Assembly (NCBI RefSeq): GCF_024746815.1
Contig: NZ_CP080525.1
Location: 6,442,501 to 6,506,500, forward strand
Reading direction: 5' to 3'
Length of the DNA: 64,000 bases
Source: Mesorhizobium sp. AR07
Lineage (GTDB): Bacteria > Pseudomonadota > Alphaproteobacteria > Rhizobiales > Rhizobiaceae
Position numbers and translations under genes: made by a program. The notes below the pieces were generated by a model, which saw only the letters and a program-made list of their open reading frames with translations, was not told the DNA's origin and ran no database searches. The first letter of the stretch is position 1. Each line of letters opens with the position of its first letter. This document shows positions 8,599-16,917 of this stretch, in pieces.

Positions 8599-8612
8599 CA
8601 CACCACGCCACA

Positions 8613-8973
8613 ATGAGCATCGCGGAACGTCGCGCCTACAACCGCGCCAGGGTCGCGGAGAACCGGCAGCGCCGGCGCGAAGCCCCGCTATCGTTGAACC
8701 TGATCCGACCCCCCCGACGTGAGAGCTGCGCTCGCTGATGCTGCTCTGGCGATCAATGCGCCTGGGGCGGAAGAGATCTGGCGCGTCTTGATGGCCGCGT
8801 TTCCATCGAAGCCAAGTCTTACGATGAGCGCGAAGCTCCTAGTTGGGGCTTGTCGAGCCCGGGCTTTCGACGAGATCCTGGGGGACCCTGCATTACCCCC
8901 ATCAAACCATGTTCATGGCACTATGCTGGCGGAGAGTGACGACGACCGACACGAGGCAGGGATGAGGCGCTGA
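8613..8973 (+). pseudogene. small basic hypothetical protein split at a C7 tract
   Basis: ATG 8613 opens a frame with a very basic start (MSIAERRAYNRARVAENRQR) that reaches a stop after 44 residues, because a run of seven cytosines at 8709-8715 changes the frame. With six cytosines the frame would run straight into the next open frame (...RPPDVRAALADAALAINAPG...) and end at 8973, giving about 119 residues. The joined product has the same plan and length as the intact protein at 9402-9761: a basic, Arg-rich N-terminus and then helices starting VRAALADAA/VDVALAAAT. Whether the C7 tract is a real mutation, a slippage switch or a sequencing error cannot be told from one sequence. Confidence 0.5.
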
Positions 8974-9045
8974 TGGCGCTGTCCAAGCATCTGACGGCGA
9001 GACCTGGTACATCTCAGCTCCTGCAGATCAGCGTCGTGACTAGAT

Positions 9046-9240
9046 GTGCCGAAAGAAAGCCAAGAGCCGGGAGCGGCAGAGATCGCTGTGGACCGCGGAG
9101 AGGTTTCCCACACCGATGCGAATGTTCGGGCCGCCCTGGCTGACGTAGCGCAGCTCATTCTGGCAACCGACGCACCCAGGGCGGACCAGATACGAACTGT
9201 GCTCGGGAAGTATTTGAGGCACGACCGGACGTGCCGCTGA
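9046..9240 (+). CDS. small hypothetical protein, possible decayed relative of its neighbours
   Basis: A 64-residue frame, starting at GTG 9046, whose core VRAALADVAQLILATDAPRADQIRTVL matches VRAALADAALAINAPGAEEIWRVL of the preceding split gene almost position for position. The overlapping frame from ATG 9044 gives a basic stretch (KKAKSRERQRSLW) like the N-terminus of that neighbour, so this may be a second frameshifted copy of the same small gene. No good ribosome-binding site is present. Function is unknown. Confidence 0.35.
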   Translation: MPKESQEPGAAEIAVDRGEVSHTDANVRAALADVAQLILATDAPRADQIRTVLGKYLRHDRTCR

Positions 9241-9401
9241 CCGTGTCCTCCAGGGCGAAGACCGGAGCGCTCAGGACGAAACTACTTAGGCTCCCAGCAC
9301 CTCATCTTAAATTATCCTGATGCGCGGCAGGCTCCCTTTGTCGCTTGCATGCGCATCCGCTCTCATGAGTCACGTAGAGACGGCTCGTAGAGGCGAGGAG
9401 A

Positions 9402-9761
9402 ATGCCGAGACCGGAGAATCCAAGTGAGGCCGCCAAAAGGGAACGCCAAGCACGCTACAGACAGCGTCTTGAAGACCGAGGCCGTCCCGAATCGTCTGAG
9501 GTCGACGTTGCGCTAGCTGCCGCGACGGCGGCTTACGTCAACGCGGTGAATGCGATCCCCGTAGGGCAGGGCGATTTCCGCACAGCTCTGAAAGCGATCC
9601 TTCGGGGCACTGTCGACATCCTAGTTCGGCGTGGATGCTCGTCGGACGAAGCGATTGCTATGGTGCGCTGGCGCGTGTCGCGGGAAACTCGCCCGGACAT
9701 CGATGCGCTCATTTCGGCTTCACGGATGCCGCAGCGGCTCGGATTGGGGGAGGTCACGTGA
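9402..9761 (+). CDS. small hypothetical protein with basic N-terminus
   Basis: A 119-residue protein from ATG 9402, with GAGGAG well placed upstream. Residues 8-28 (SEAAKRERQARYRQRLEDRG) form a strongly basic amphipathic helix that could contact nucleic acid. The rest is mostly helical (VDVALAAATAAYVNAVNAIP..., then FRTALKAILRGTVDILVRRG). The layout matches the split gene at 8613-8973. Several such small genes follow the Rep-like gene in the same direction and may form one transcript with it. I do not recognise a family. Confidence 0.65.
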   Translation: MPRPENPSEAAKRERQARYRQRLEDRGRPESSEVDVALAAATAAYVNAVNAIPVGQGDFRTALKAILRGTVDILVRRGCSSDEAIAMVRWRVSRETRPDIDALISASRMPQRLGLGEVT

Positions 9762-9827
9762 AACGGTCTTCTCCCCGTTACTTGGTAGAACCGAATCCAA
9801 AGCCCCTCGATTCTCTACGAGGCGGCC

Positions 9828-10049
9828 ATGGCCGATCGGCTGACCGCTGCTCTCGACGCGCGACGTCATGTCGCCCGGCTCGATCCTGATCATGCCAGGC
9901 GGCCAAGGCGTAGGCTTGGCACGGAGCGACATTGCCCTCGGTCATCGTCTCGCAGTGACGAGCGCGGCTTCGCGAAGGGCGGCCCAATGGGCGCTACGGC
10001 GATCGCGCTTGCGGCTCGCTACCGCCGTCAAGTCCCGACAGGTATCTGA
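9828..10049 (+). CDS. possible small hypothetical protein
   Basis: A 73-residue frame starting MADRLTAALDARRHVARLDPDHA. The first 25 residues look like a natural helix, but the rest is Arg-rich and low in hydrophobic residues, as in a shifted frame. The preceding gene ends as GTGA at 9758, which could also start a different short frame across this stretch. Between 9762 and 10149 I see no frame that is clearly coding. Treat this entry as weak; it may be the remnant of a longer gene. Confidence 0.25.
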   Translation: MADRLTAALDARRHVARLDPDHARRPRRRLGTERHCPRSSSRSDERGFAKGGPMGATAIALAARYRRQVPTGI

Positions 10050-10149
10050 CGGATCAGGGGGATCTCTTCGAATGAGCGCAGTGATTCATCCTGGTCTTTT
10101 GCATGAACTCAGCAAATCCTTGCGCCACGAAACGAGGTGAGACGGGTCG

Positions 10150-11088
10150 ATGCGAGGAACGGAATCGGAAGAACTCAAACGGGGACGGGCGCTTTCGCGG
10201 AGGACAAGAGACATCGCGAAATCGTATGGTCTCGATAGTCGTGCCGCGCTGCAGCGTTGCGTTTGCGAGGCCGTGTTGTGGGCGCTCCAAGACGTGTCCG
10301 CGCATGATTTCGTCGTCAAAGGAGGGCTGCTAGAGGATCAGCGTGTCCGCGAGACAGACAATGCCGACATCTCATATTTCGTCCCGCGAACCGTGAAGGA
10401 AATCCAATCCGACCTTTCGTTGGCTGCCGAGCAGCTCCGGAATTACGGCATCCTCTGGTCACTCGCCGAGTTAAAGATTCTCGAAATGAACGGCCGGGTT
10501 CATGGTTGCCGTGTTCCGGTACGCGCGGCCCTCGGTGACACCCGTGTCGCAACGCACGTGGATATCAGTTTGGGCGACCTGCCTGTCGGAGCGGTTCGCC
10601 GCCTGTTTGGGTCAATTTTCAAAGGGCCAGAATTTTTGGCCTGGGCGCAACCGCTTGAAGCACAAGTTGCCGACAAATTCGCGATCATCGTCACCAACGG
10701 GGTGGCGAACACCCGGCTGAAAGACTACCGGGACCTGTTGCTGGCCCGATGGAAGGGGCTGGACGACACCAAGATTGCTCGAGCTCTGCATCGCACGATC
10801 CGCGAGCGAAATGCCGATACAGGTCTTCTTCTGGGCATTCCGGACGGGTTTGGTTTTGAGTTCGCGGATGCGAAGAAAGCGGAATGGAAAGCCTTTACCC
10901 AGGACGGCGGTGATTTCCTCGACGTCGTCTGCCAGCTGCGGCGCTGGTACGCCGAAATCTCCGACAGGCTTTATAAACTCGCCGCGGCCGGCCCGCTGGA
11001 GCCGCGTAGCCACGTCCAGGCGCCGGGTCTTGAGATGCCAAAATGCAACGTCATCGAGCTGTCGGCGTATCGCCGGATGCGCGCGTGA
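10150..11088 (+). CDS. AbiEii/AbiGii-family nucleotidyltransferase
   Basis: A 312-residue protein of the nucleotidyltransferase-fold family that includes the toxins of type IV abortive-infection systems (AbiEii). Visible features are VVKGGLL (K57-G58-G59), where relatives have the conserved KGG loop, then ETDNADISYF (68-77) with the acidic pair D70 and D73 that would bind metal, and further on EAQVADKFAIIVT...RLKDYRDLLLARW, where relatives have the AEK and R-x-KD-x-x-D motifs. AbiEii toxins transfer nucleotides, for example to tRNA ends (family knowledge). The usual AbiEi antitoxin gene is not found beside it. The next gene starts 17 bp downstream and may be co-transcribed. The family call is good; toxin activity is inference. 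Confidence 0.75.
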   Translation: MRGTESEELKRGRALSRRTRDIAKSYGLDSRAALQRCVCEAVLWALQDVSAHDFVVKGGLLEDQRVRETDNADISYFVPRTVKEIQSDLSLAAEQLRNYGILWSLAELKILEMNGRVHGCRVPVRAALGDTRVATHVDISLGDLPVGAVRRLFGSIFKGPEFLAWAQPLEAQVADKFAIIVTNGVANTRLKDYRDLLLARWKGLDDTKIARALHRTIRERNADTGLLLGIPDGFGFEFADAKKAEWKAFTQDGGDFLDVVCQLRRWYAEISDRLYKLAAAGPLEPRSHVQAPGLEMPKCNVIELSAYRRMRA

Positions 11089-11105
11089 ATCGCAGGAGAA
11101 TTTCG

Positions 11106-11486
11106 ATGGCCCGCTCAAACCGTAAGCCCGACTCTGTGCTGCCCGTCGACGAGGAGCCCGAGGTCCCTCTCACGAACTGGACTCTGGTCCATCATTCTGG
11201 CGTCGGCTATCGCCTTGCCGGATATCGGGAAGACTCCGCCCAAGGACGGATGACGTCGAAGGTTGTGGCCTTTGACCTCAGTGCAATGATGGCGACGACG
11301 AAGTCTGGGCGTATCTATCACCTCCGCGGTGACCAGGATCCCGATGCTGCTCTCCTGGTTGTAAAGGCATACATGGCAAGGTGGGGCATCGGCGTCCGCG
11401 ACATGGCGCTGGCAGATGTCGAAGAACTTGAGCAGGGGCTTGGGTCAGCGATGGGCGTCACCATGAAGATGCCGACGCTCAATTGA
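11106..11486 (+). CDS. small protein of an uncharacterised island domain family
   Basis: A 126-residue protein from ATG 11106, with AGGAGA upstream, starting 17 bp after the AbiEii-like gene. The core NWTLVHHSGVGYRLAGYRED, then VVAFDLSAMMATTKSGRIYHL, recurs in two other places in this island: the N-terminal half of 11810-12409 (...STALVEFDPIAGTAKTASGRPYRLDG) and the decayed gene at 20554 (HWTLVQHNGVGYRLVGAHED). The shared pattern is W-x-L near the start, then a V-x-F-D strand, then T-x-SGR-x-Y-x-L. Function unknown. Because it is next to a toxin-like gene and a relative carries a DNA-binding domain, an antitoxin-like or regulatory role is possible (inference). Confidence 0.7.
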   Translation: MARSNRKPDSVLPVDEEPEVPLTNWTLVHHSGVGYRLAGYREDSAQGRMTSKVVAFDLSAMMATTKSGRIYHLRGDQDPDAALLVVKAYMARWGIGVRDMALADVEELEQGLGSAMGVTMKMPTLN

Positions 11487-11809
11487 ATTCTGATCCGGGT
11501 GAGGGGGGCGGCGCTACGCATAAAGCTCGTCCCATTCTTCGCCCATTACCTATCTGAACGCCGACAATTCCCATTCAACATGCCCCATTCGAACTTGGTC
11601 CCAAGGTTCTCGGCGCCAATTTCCTCTTTCGTCTGTCGAGTGGCTTCAAGCGCTCGCCGTCGTCATGGGTTGTTCTTTCTCATGGGATTATCTGGCTCGT
11701 CCGGAACCGCGGCGACCCGCTGAACCGCCTCTCGTTTATGTTTGGCGCCTTGTCCCAGGCTTTGCGACATCAATGATCATTCTCACAGGAGCCACATGAG
11801 GGGATCACG
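11487..11809. other. intergenic region, nothing recognised
   Basis: This 323-bp gap has only short frames without ribosome-binding sites. It probably contains the promoter of the 11810 gene, but I see no convincing -35/-10 pair, operator or terminator. Confidence 0.4.
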
Positions 11810-12409
11810 ATGGTCGAAAAAACCGAGCGCGTAGTGCATTTTTGGGCACTTATTTCCGAAAATGGGCGCGGCCCGCACGTCGCGGGAATGGACGCTTTTG
11901 GAGTGATGTGCACGTCGACGGCCCTGGTCGAATTTGACCCTATTGCAGGGACTGCCAAGACTGCATCGGGCCGCCCGTATCGTCTCGATGGCCCGCCTGA
12001 GCCCGACTACGGTCTCGCTGTCGCGCATGAGCTTTGGTCGCGTGTCTACAATCTGGAGGGTTCCGACATTAGAAGCCTGTCGCCGGACGAAGCGGTGGCA
12101 CTGATATCGAAGCGCGGAAACAAGTTTTTTGGGTGTTCGCCCAAAGCCTATGGCCGCGGAAATGTTTTCCGAGATCTCGATCTACCCAATCCGGATGTCC
12201 TGATGGTCAAAACCGACGCCGCGATCAGTATCGCTTCCCTGATTCACGAGCGTGGCCTCTCCGTCGAAGAGGCTGCCGAGATCGTCGGGATCGAGGCCCA
12301 TCAGCTGCGTGGGATCATTGAGCGAGGACGGTTTGACGATGTGAGCGTCGAGCGGCTGGACAAGATCGTGGAGGCATTGGAGACGCATGCGCCAGGGACG
12401 CAGCCGTGA
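11810..12409 (+). CDS. island domain fused to XRE-type helix-turn-helix
   Basis: A 199-residue protein. Residues 1-95 repeat the small domain of the 126-residue protein at 11106 (HFWALISENGRG..., ALVEFDPIAGTAKTASGRPYRLDGPPEPDYG). Residues about 135-195 (DAAISIASLIHERGLSVEEAAEIVGIEAHQLRGIIERGRFDDVSVERLDKIVEAL) form a Cro/XRE-type helix-turn-helix of the antitoxin-like class, with the usual helix spacing ending in LDKIVEAL. It is probably a transcriptional repressor, with the N-terminal domain for dimerisation or sensing (inference). The ATG is preceded by GGGGATCACG. It is transcribed convergently towards the 12614 gene. Confidence 0.75.
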   Translation: MVEKTERVVHFWALISENGRGPHVAGMDAFGVMCTSTALVEFDPIAGTAKTASGRPYRLDGPPEPDYGLAVAHELWSRVYNLEGSDIRSLSPDEAVALISKRGNKFFGCSPKAYGRGNVFRDLDLPNPDVLMVKTDAAISIASLIHERGLSVEEAAEIVGIEAHQLRGIIERGRFDDVSVERLDKIVEALETHAPGTQP

Positions 12410-12613
12410 TCGGTCATGAGCGTGAAGCCAAGACGTCATGTAGCAAAGGATGCATGTTTGGCCCATGGACCACGTCGATCATCTGGAGCGTATGGTAGAG
12501 CTCGGTATCAGCGCCGGTCACAGCGAGCGCGGCTGGAATCGATTCAGCCGCGTTCACTATGAGATCGGTTCGAGGTGGCTGGGCGGCCAAGATGGTCGCC
12601 CAGCCGGCCGGTA

Positions 12614-13123
12614 TCAATGCATCACCGCCGAGTTTATCATCGCCTTTGCCCTCGACAGGACGCCGTTTTTCGCGAACCATTCGTTCTCATACTCGATGCG
12701 GAACACCTGCGTGCCGAGCACGACGTCGCCTTCGAAGCCTCCATCTTTCAGAGGTGTGACGACGCAGTCAATGCCTAGGCCGTTGCCCTCCATCCACGCG
12801 CAATAGGAAAAGATTTCCGGCTCGTATTCCCAGATGGATGTCGGGCTACCGGAGCTGTCTTCCGAGGCCTCCTGCTCGTCTTCCGTGAGCCTACCGACCA
12901 CTATGTAGCCGAGGCGTTTTCCGGCGGCGATACAGGCGAGCCTTGCCCCCACGAGCGTGGGCCAGTCACCATGCCAGATGGCTTCCTGGTTGGTGAGATC
13001 GAAGAGATAGCCTTCGAATACCCCTGCCGTCCCTCTGACAACACAAATCTCCACCTCCTCGTCGAGGCGCAGTGTGTGCTCGTCACGCCCGTAATCGTAG
13101 GTCCAATTGTAATTCCCTGGCAT
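12614..13123 (-). CDS. hypothetical acidic protein
   Basis: A 169-residue protein starting MPGNYNWTYDYGRDEHTLRL, with AAGGAG nine bases before the ATG, which fixes the start. It is acidic, has no signal peptide, and contains several W/Y-rich strands (EAIWHGDWPTLVGARLACIAAGKRLGYIVVG). The region after residue 85 is Glu/Ser-rich and probably a linker (EDEQEASEDSSGSPTSIWEY). I do not recognise it; the composition resembles small immunity-type proteins, but nothing in the neighbourhood supports that. It is convergent with the HTH gene and stands alone. Confidence 0.65.
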   Translation of the reverse strand: MPGNYNWTYDYGRDEHTLRLDEEVEICVVRGTAGVFEGYLFDLTNQEAIWHGDWPTLVGARLACIAAGKRLGYIVVGRLTEDEQEASEDSSGSPTSIWEYEPEIFSYCAWMEGNGLGIDCVVTPLKDGGFEGDVVLGTQVFRIEYENEWFAKNGVLSRAKAMINSAVMH

Positions 13124-13999
13124 CGTATACTCCTTACTTGCCTGCTGGGTCGAAGAACGTTGATGTCTGCAGCTGCGCCGCAGGTCATTTCCGAGACATT
13201 TCCGGAATGACGGGCATTTTTAGCAGACTATTTCGCCATATTCAACACGTACAAATACATATATCGAGATATTTAAGATAGTTGCACAAAATAGGAAATA
13301 AATACTAATAGATGATGGTCGTAAGAATTAGAATATACTTATCCTTTATTTTGTATTTCCAATCCTAAATCTGTAGGATTGAATCCTTGTGCGAAGGGTT
13401 CGTTGATGCCGTTTGGAGCGGGGCCATCGAAGGCAGCAAGGATTCGGACGCGCTTCGTCCGCGACCGGCTTCCGTCGTCAGTAGAAAATTATTCCTGATG
13501 GACTCGCTACATCCGCCCTTTCGACGTCCGGTCCGGGGGATATTTCTCAGCTGTGACGGTCGGCATGGGCAACTTAGGCTCCTGGCGGCGAAGTGGCGGG
13601 CCACAATCGTTGGCAGTCGACCGGGTCGTTAACCGGGGATCCGGAATTCCCAGATCCCTGCTCGCCTTGGGTTCGGCATCGTTGACCGTAAGCGATACGC
13701 CTTGTCGCACGGAAGATGTGGCAAGTGGATGGACCGCCTATCCGATCATGTGGATCGACCAAGTGACGCTTGACGGCCAAGCGGCGGAACGTCCGTGCCT
13801 ATCTGAGAACCTCTTCATGGCGTCCAAATTGTTGCACAAATACAACGGCAAGAGGGCTCGCCAAAAATTTCCCGCGCCAAATTTGTTGACCAGCCCCAGT
13901 GTTTGCTGAGATCGGTCAACCATTTGTTTAAAAACGCTTATTTGACCCGAAGATGAATCCAACGAACCCTTGAAGGCACCGGCAACAAGGGATTTTCGA
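13124..13999. other. long intergenic region with an AT-rich core
   Basis: I find no convincing gene in these 876 bp. About 13210-13380 is strongly AT-rich against a GC-rich background, with the palindromic word ATATATCGAGATAT and a small inverted repeat CAATCC...GGATTG near 13358-13380. It could hold the promoter of the 12614 gene, a nucleoid-silencing site, or an origin for the island's Rep-like protein. The short frames in 13380-13960 have poor codon use and no ribosome-binding sites. Confidence 0.45.
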
Positions 14000-15352
14000 A
14001 TGCGGGTCTTTTCCACTTTCTCAGGCATTTCAGCTGCAAGCGTCGCATGGAGACCACTGGGCTACCGCTTCGTCGGTTTTTCGGAGATCGAGCCGCTCCC
14101 CTGCCATGTGCTCCACCATCGCTGCGGAGCAAGCCAACCCAGGCGACTGCCGATAGGTGACGTCAAGCGCGCCAAAGCAGTCGCCGGGCTTCCAGAGGCA
14201 GGCATTCCGAATCTTGGTGACATCAGCCAGATCACGGATGAGGATCTGCAGGCGCTTGGGCCTGTCGATGTATTGGAGGGCGGAACGCCCTGTCAGGACT
14301 TCTCGGTGGCGGGTCTGCGCAAGGGCCTGGCCGGCGCCAGGGGAAATCTGACGCTCGCGTTCTGCGACCTAGCCGAGCGGATGCGTCGCGTCAACAATCT
14401 TCAATTCATCGTTTGGGAGAACGTATATGGGGTCCTATCGGACAAGACGAACGGTTTCGGCAACCTCCTCGCGGCGCTCGTCGGGGAAAGTCGCGCACTG
14501 GTCGCGCCAGGGCAAAGGTGGACGAACGCGGGTCACGTTGCTGGACCCGAGGGGGAGGTCGCATGGCGGGTCTTTGATGCTCAATATTGGGGCGTCCCCC
14601 AACGTCGCCGTCGCGTCTTCGCTGTGGCAAGTGTTGGAGACCGACAGATCGATCCTCGAGCCATATTGTTTGAGCCCAAAATACTGCGCCGGCATTCTGA
14701 GGCGAGCGGAAACCTGGGGAAAGGTGCTCCCTCTGGTAGTGACCGAGACACTATTGTCGGTCCGCTAGCTTACGCGCTCTGTGACGACTATGTGCCAAAA
14801 GCTTCGCCTGACCTCGCCTATAGCCTGCTCGCCGGGTCGGCAACAGGCACCGGACACACCCCGTGTGTCGTGCACAGGCAGGCAATTGCGAATACGGCGA
14901 ATCCAGAAAATCGGGCCGTAGGTATTGATGCGCCTTCAATCGTCGCAGCAATACCGCCCTCAGCGGAATGCGACAGCAGCCTGCCGCCGAGCGTCACGCC
15001 TCCTGTCATGCGAGCGCCGGCCAACGGCGCCTCGCGGCGCTGCCGTGGGGGAACACGTTCCACTGCAAGCGGGCGCCAACGCCAGCGTCGACCCAGAGAT
15101 CGGCGGCAGGCTGGGGTGGCTTCGGCTGAGGCGCCGTGGATCGTTCGGCGTCTCCTTCCTGTCGAATGTGAAAGGCTGCAGGGATTTCCAGACGGTTGGA
15201 CCGGTGTGCCGTTTCGCGGTCGCAGAGCGGCGGACACGCCCCGCTACCGCGCGATCGGCAATTCCATGGCCGTGCCCTGCATGCGTTTTATTGGCGAGCG
15301 GCTGCTGGAGTGCTGGCTGAGCGAAGGGCATGGCCCGCGAGGCGTCGTATGA
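14000..15352 (+). CDS. DNA (cytosine-5) methyltransferase, solitary
   Basis: Transfers a methyl group from SAM to C5 of cytosine in a DNA target. The 450-residue protein has the C5-methyltransferase motifs in order: FSTFSGISA (4-12, SAM binding), GGTPCQDFS (94-102, catalytic Cys98), WENV (139-142), WGVPQRRRRVFAVA, then near the C-terminus ECERLQGFPDGWT and RYRAIGNSMAVP. The start is ATG 14000; the frame is open earlier but the family begins here. No restriction endonuclease or second subunit gene adjoins it, so it is an orphan methylase as in many phages and islands. The segment around 15040-15130, in the target-recognition area, is Arg-rich and low quality, so a compensated pair of frameshifts there is possible. 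Confidence 0.88.
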   Translation: MRVFSTFSGISAASVAWRPLGYRFVGFSEIEPLPCHVLHHRCGASQPRRLPIGDVKRAKAVAGLPEAGIPNLGDISQITDEDLQALGPVDVLEGGTPCQDFSVAGLRKGLAGARGNLTLAFCDLAERMRRVNNLQFIVWENVYGVLSDKTNGFGNLLAALVGESRALVAPGQRWTNAGHVAGPEGEVAWRVFDAQYWGVPQRRRRVFAVASVGDRQIDPRAILFEPKILRRHSEASGNLGKGAPSGSDRDTIVGPLAYALCDDYVPKASPDLAYSLLAGSATGTGHTPCVVHRQAIANTANPENRAVGIDAPSIVAAIPPSAECDSSLPPSVTPPVMRAPANGASRRCRGGTRSTASGRQRQRRPRDRRQAGVASAEAPWIVRRLLPVECERLQGFPDGWTGVPFRGRRAADTPRYRAIGNSMAVPCMRFIGERLLECWLSEGHGPRGVV

Positions 15353-15403
15353 CCCTGGGGTTCGTTGGATCGCGACACTTATGCCGCAGGCCTAGACCAT
15401 AGA

Positions 15404-15434
15404 TCACCAGCGCGACGTCCAAAAGCGCTGGTGA
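15404..15434. terminator. 10-bp perfect inverted repeat between convergent genes
   Basis: TCACCAGCGC (15404-15413) and GCGCTGGTGA (15425-15434) pair perfectly across an 11-base loop. The stem follows the stop of the methyltransferase gene by about 50 bp and faces the minus-strand gene ending at 15476. There is no T-tract, so intrinsic termination is uncertain. Confidence 0.45.
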
Positions 15435-15475
15435 ATTACGGAACGCAATAAGCGCCCAAATCGCAGCTCCTACGT

Positions 15476-15820
15476 TTAGGACGGCAAGGACGTCGGGCGA
15501 CACGGCACGATGCGGACAGTCTGCGCGGTAATGAGCGCCGTGGCTTTCTTCGCCGACAAGGCGGCGACCGCGATCATCAACCCGACAGCCGCCGAATGCG
15601 ATGCCGCATCCGTGCCTTCAGCGAGCGCCAACAACGCACGTGCAGTTGCTTTCAAACCTTCACCTTCCCGCTCGATCATGAGTGCGCGCGACAAGAGAGG
15701 GCGTACGGTCCTTGGATCGGGCGAAGGGTAATCGTTTGCGATTGCCGGCTTTGTTCGGCGGGCACGGGTCCCCCACCAGGCTTTCGGCGACCCAGCGTGC
15801 ATGGACGACGGCTCAGTCAC
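15476..15820 (-). CDS. hypothetical protein
   Basis: A 114-residue frame from GTG 15820, preceded by GGGAG. The N-terminus is polar; the middle (TVRPLLSRALMIEREGEGLKATARALLALAEG) is a convincing helical run, followed by an Ala-rich hydrophobic segment (AAVGLMIAVAALSAKKATALI). No family is recognised. A second frame (15288-15503, 71 residues, one hydrophobic segment) overlaps its end and could be a downstream partner, but it also runs into the end of the methyltransferase gene on the other strand, so I do not list it separately. Confidence 0.45.
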   Translation of the reverse strand: MTEPSSMHAGSPKAWWGTRARRTKPAIANDYPSPDPRTVRPLLSRALMIEREGEGLKATARALLALAEGTDAASHSAAVGLMIAVAALSAKKATALITAQTVRIVPCRPTSLPS

Positions 15821-16122
15821 GAGTTGCTCCCGGCCTGATCATTCGTCCCCCCTGGCTGTCGGTGCGAACTCGTTTCAAATTTAACGGATCTTCGAATGCA
15901 TGATTCATCTCGTCACCAACATCCCGTTTCCGGATCTGGATCTCCTGCGCCCCCACTGCTAAGGACGCTGCGCCCCGGGGATGTTGCGACATGGCCGCCG
16001 CCGGGCCGAGATTCCTCCTCTATCGTAGATCAGAGACTGTCCGTAGCTGCTGAGCCGCGGCCGACTCGCGTGTACCGTCACTTCGACGGAGCGCGGTCCC
16101 TAGCCAACAATAGGAGATCGAG
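15821..16122. other. divergent intergenic region
   Basis: This 302-bp gap separates the minus-strand gene at 15820 from the plus-strand gene at 16123 and must contain both promoters. I see no operator-like palindrome or RNA gene in it. Confidence 0.4.
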
Positions 16123-16629
16123 ATGGCTACCACCCTTACCAACCGCGTCGCGACGATGACGATGGGCTATTCGACTGAACCCTGGAAGCCGGAAGGCTCG
16201 CGCCGCCCGGATTCGTCGCGGGTCCCCGTCGGCTACGACGTCCCGCTGCGCGAACTGCCGCCTGAAGTACAGGCACAGTTCGTCGAGTCCGTCGACAATC
16301 CTCCCGAGCCTTATGCAGTCCGGACGTCCGGACTGGACGGCGACGAGGCGGTCGTCGAGTTCGACTTCCGCCTTTCGGACGAGACCGCACGGAGGCTGCG
16401 GATCAAGCCCTTGGCAAGGCTGGTCGTCGCAGGGCACGGCCCTGACGCCGGATACCCCGGCCGCGTCAGCATCCACTGGTCGTCGCCGAAGTCTGGCAAT
16501 GATCGTCTGTTCTCCGGTTCGGAGACCCAGTTCTGCACGGAGGGGACGTGGGTTGAGAGGGCTGACGAGGCTATCGGCCAGCCCGGACGTACGCTGCTCG
16601 AGCTGCTCGAAGGCGCACTCGACGGCTAG
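16123..16629 (+). CDS. hypothetical protein
   Basis: A 168-residue protein from ATG 16123, with AGGAGAT upstream. The first 25 residues are Thr-rich and probably flexible (MATTLTNRVATMTMGYSTE). It then has alternating strands and charged loops (YAVRTSGLDGDEAVVEFDFRLSDETARRLRIKPLARLVVAGHGPD), which suggests a small beta-rich domain, and ends in an amphipathic helix (TLLELLEGALDG). No signal sequence, membrane segment or catalytic motif is visible and I do not recognise it. It stands alone and is followed by a strong hairpin. Confidence 0.65.
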   Translation: MATTLTNRVATMTMGYSTEPWKPEGSRRPDSSRVPVGYDVPLRELPPEVQAQFVESVDNPPEPYAVRTSGLDGDEAVVEFDFRLSDETARRLRIKPLARLVVAGHGPDAGYPGRVSIHWSSPKSGNDRLFSGSETQFCTEGTWVERADEAIGQPGRTLLELLEGALDG

Positions 16630-16661
16630 CGTCGCCGCGTTTTTCAGGCGGCTCCATGACA

Positions 16662-16692
16662 TACCATTCCGCGATGATTTCGCGGAATGGTA
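16662..16692. terminator. 12-bp perfect hairpin after the 16123 gene
   Basis: TACCATTCCGCG (16662-16673) pairs without mismatch with CGCGGAATGGTA (16681-16692) across a seven-base loop, 33 bp after the stop codon. It is a very stable stem but has no following T-run on either strand. A second GC-rich stem follows at about 16738-16776 (GCCAAAG...CTTTGGC). Together they probably end transcription from both sides. Confidence 0.6.
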
Positions 16693-16917
16693 CTCGGCGT
16701 ACCTGGAGACAAGTAGCCCACGTTTGCGCTGACAGATGCCAAAGCCCCGCCCTGGCCGGTAGGGCTTCTTTGGCCTCCAGATGGAAATCGTACTGGCAGC
16801 CCGTCTGTCGAGCCACAACGAGCTCGCTGGCGATGCGATGGGAATCTCAGCCGCTGCGCTTGAGACGGTCCCGGATCTCTACGTAGTGGTCGCGCTCTTC
16901 TTGGTGTGATGCGGTCC

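Noticed and set aside
16078-16818. 246-codon minus-strand frame
   Set aside because: It is the shadow of the 16123 gene; the plus-strand gene has a good ribosome-binding site.
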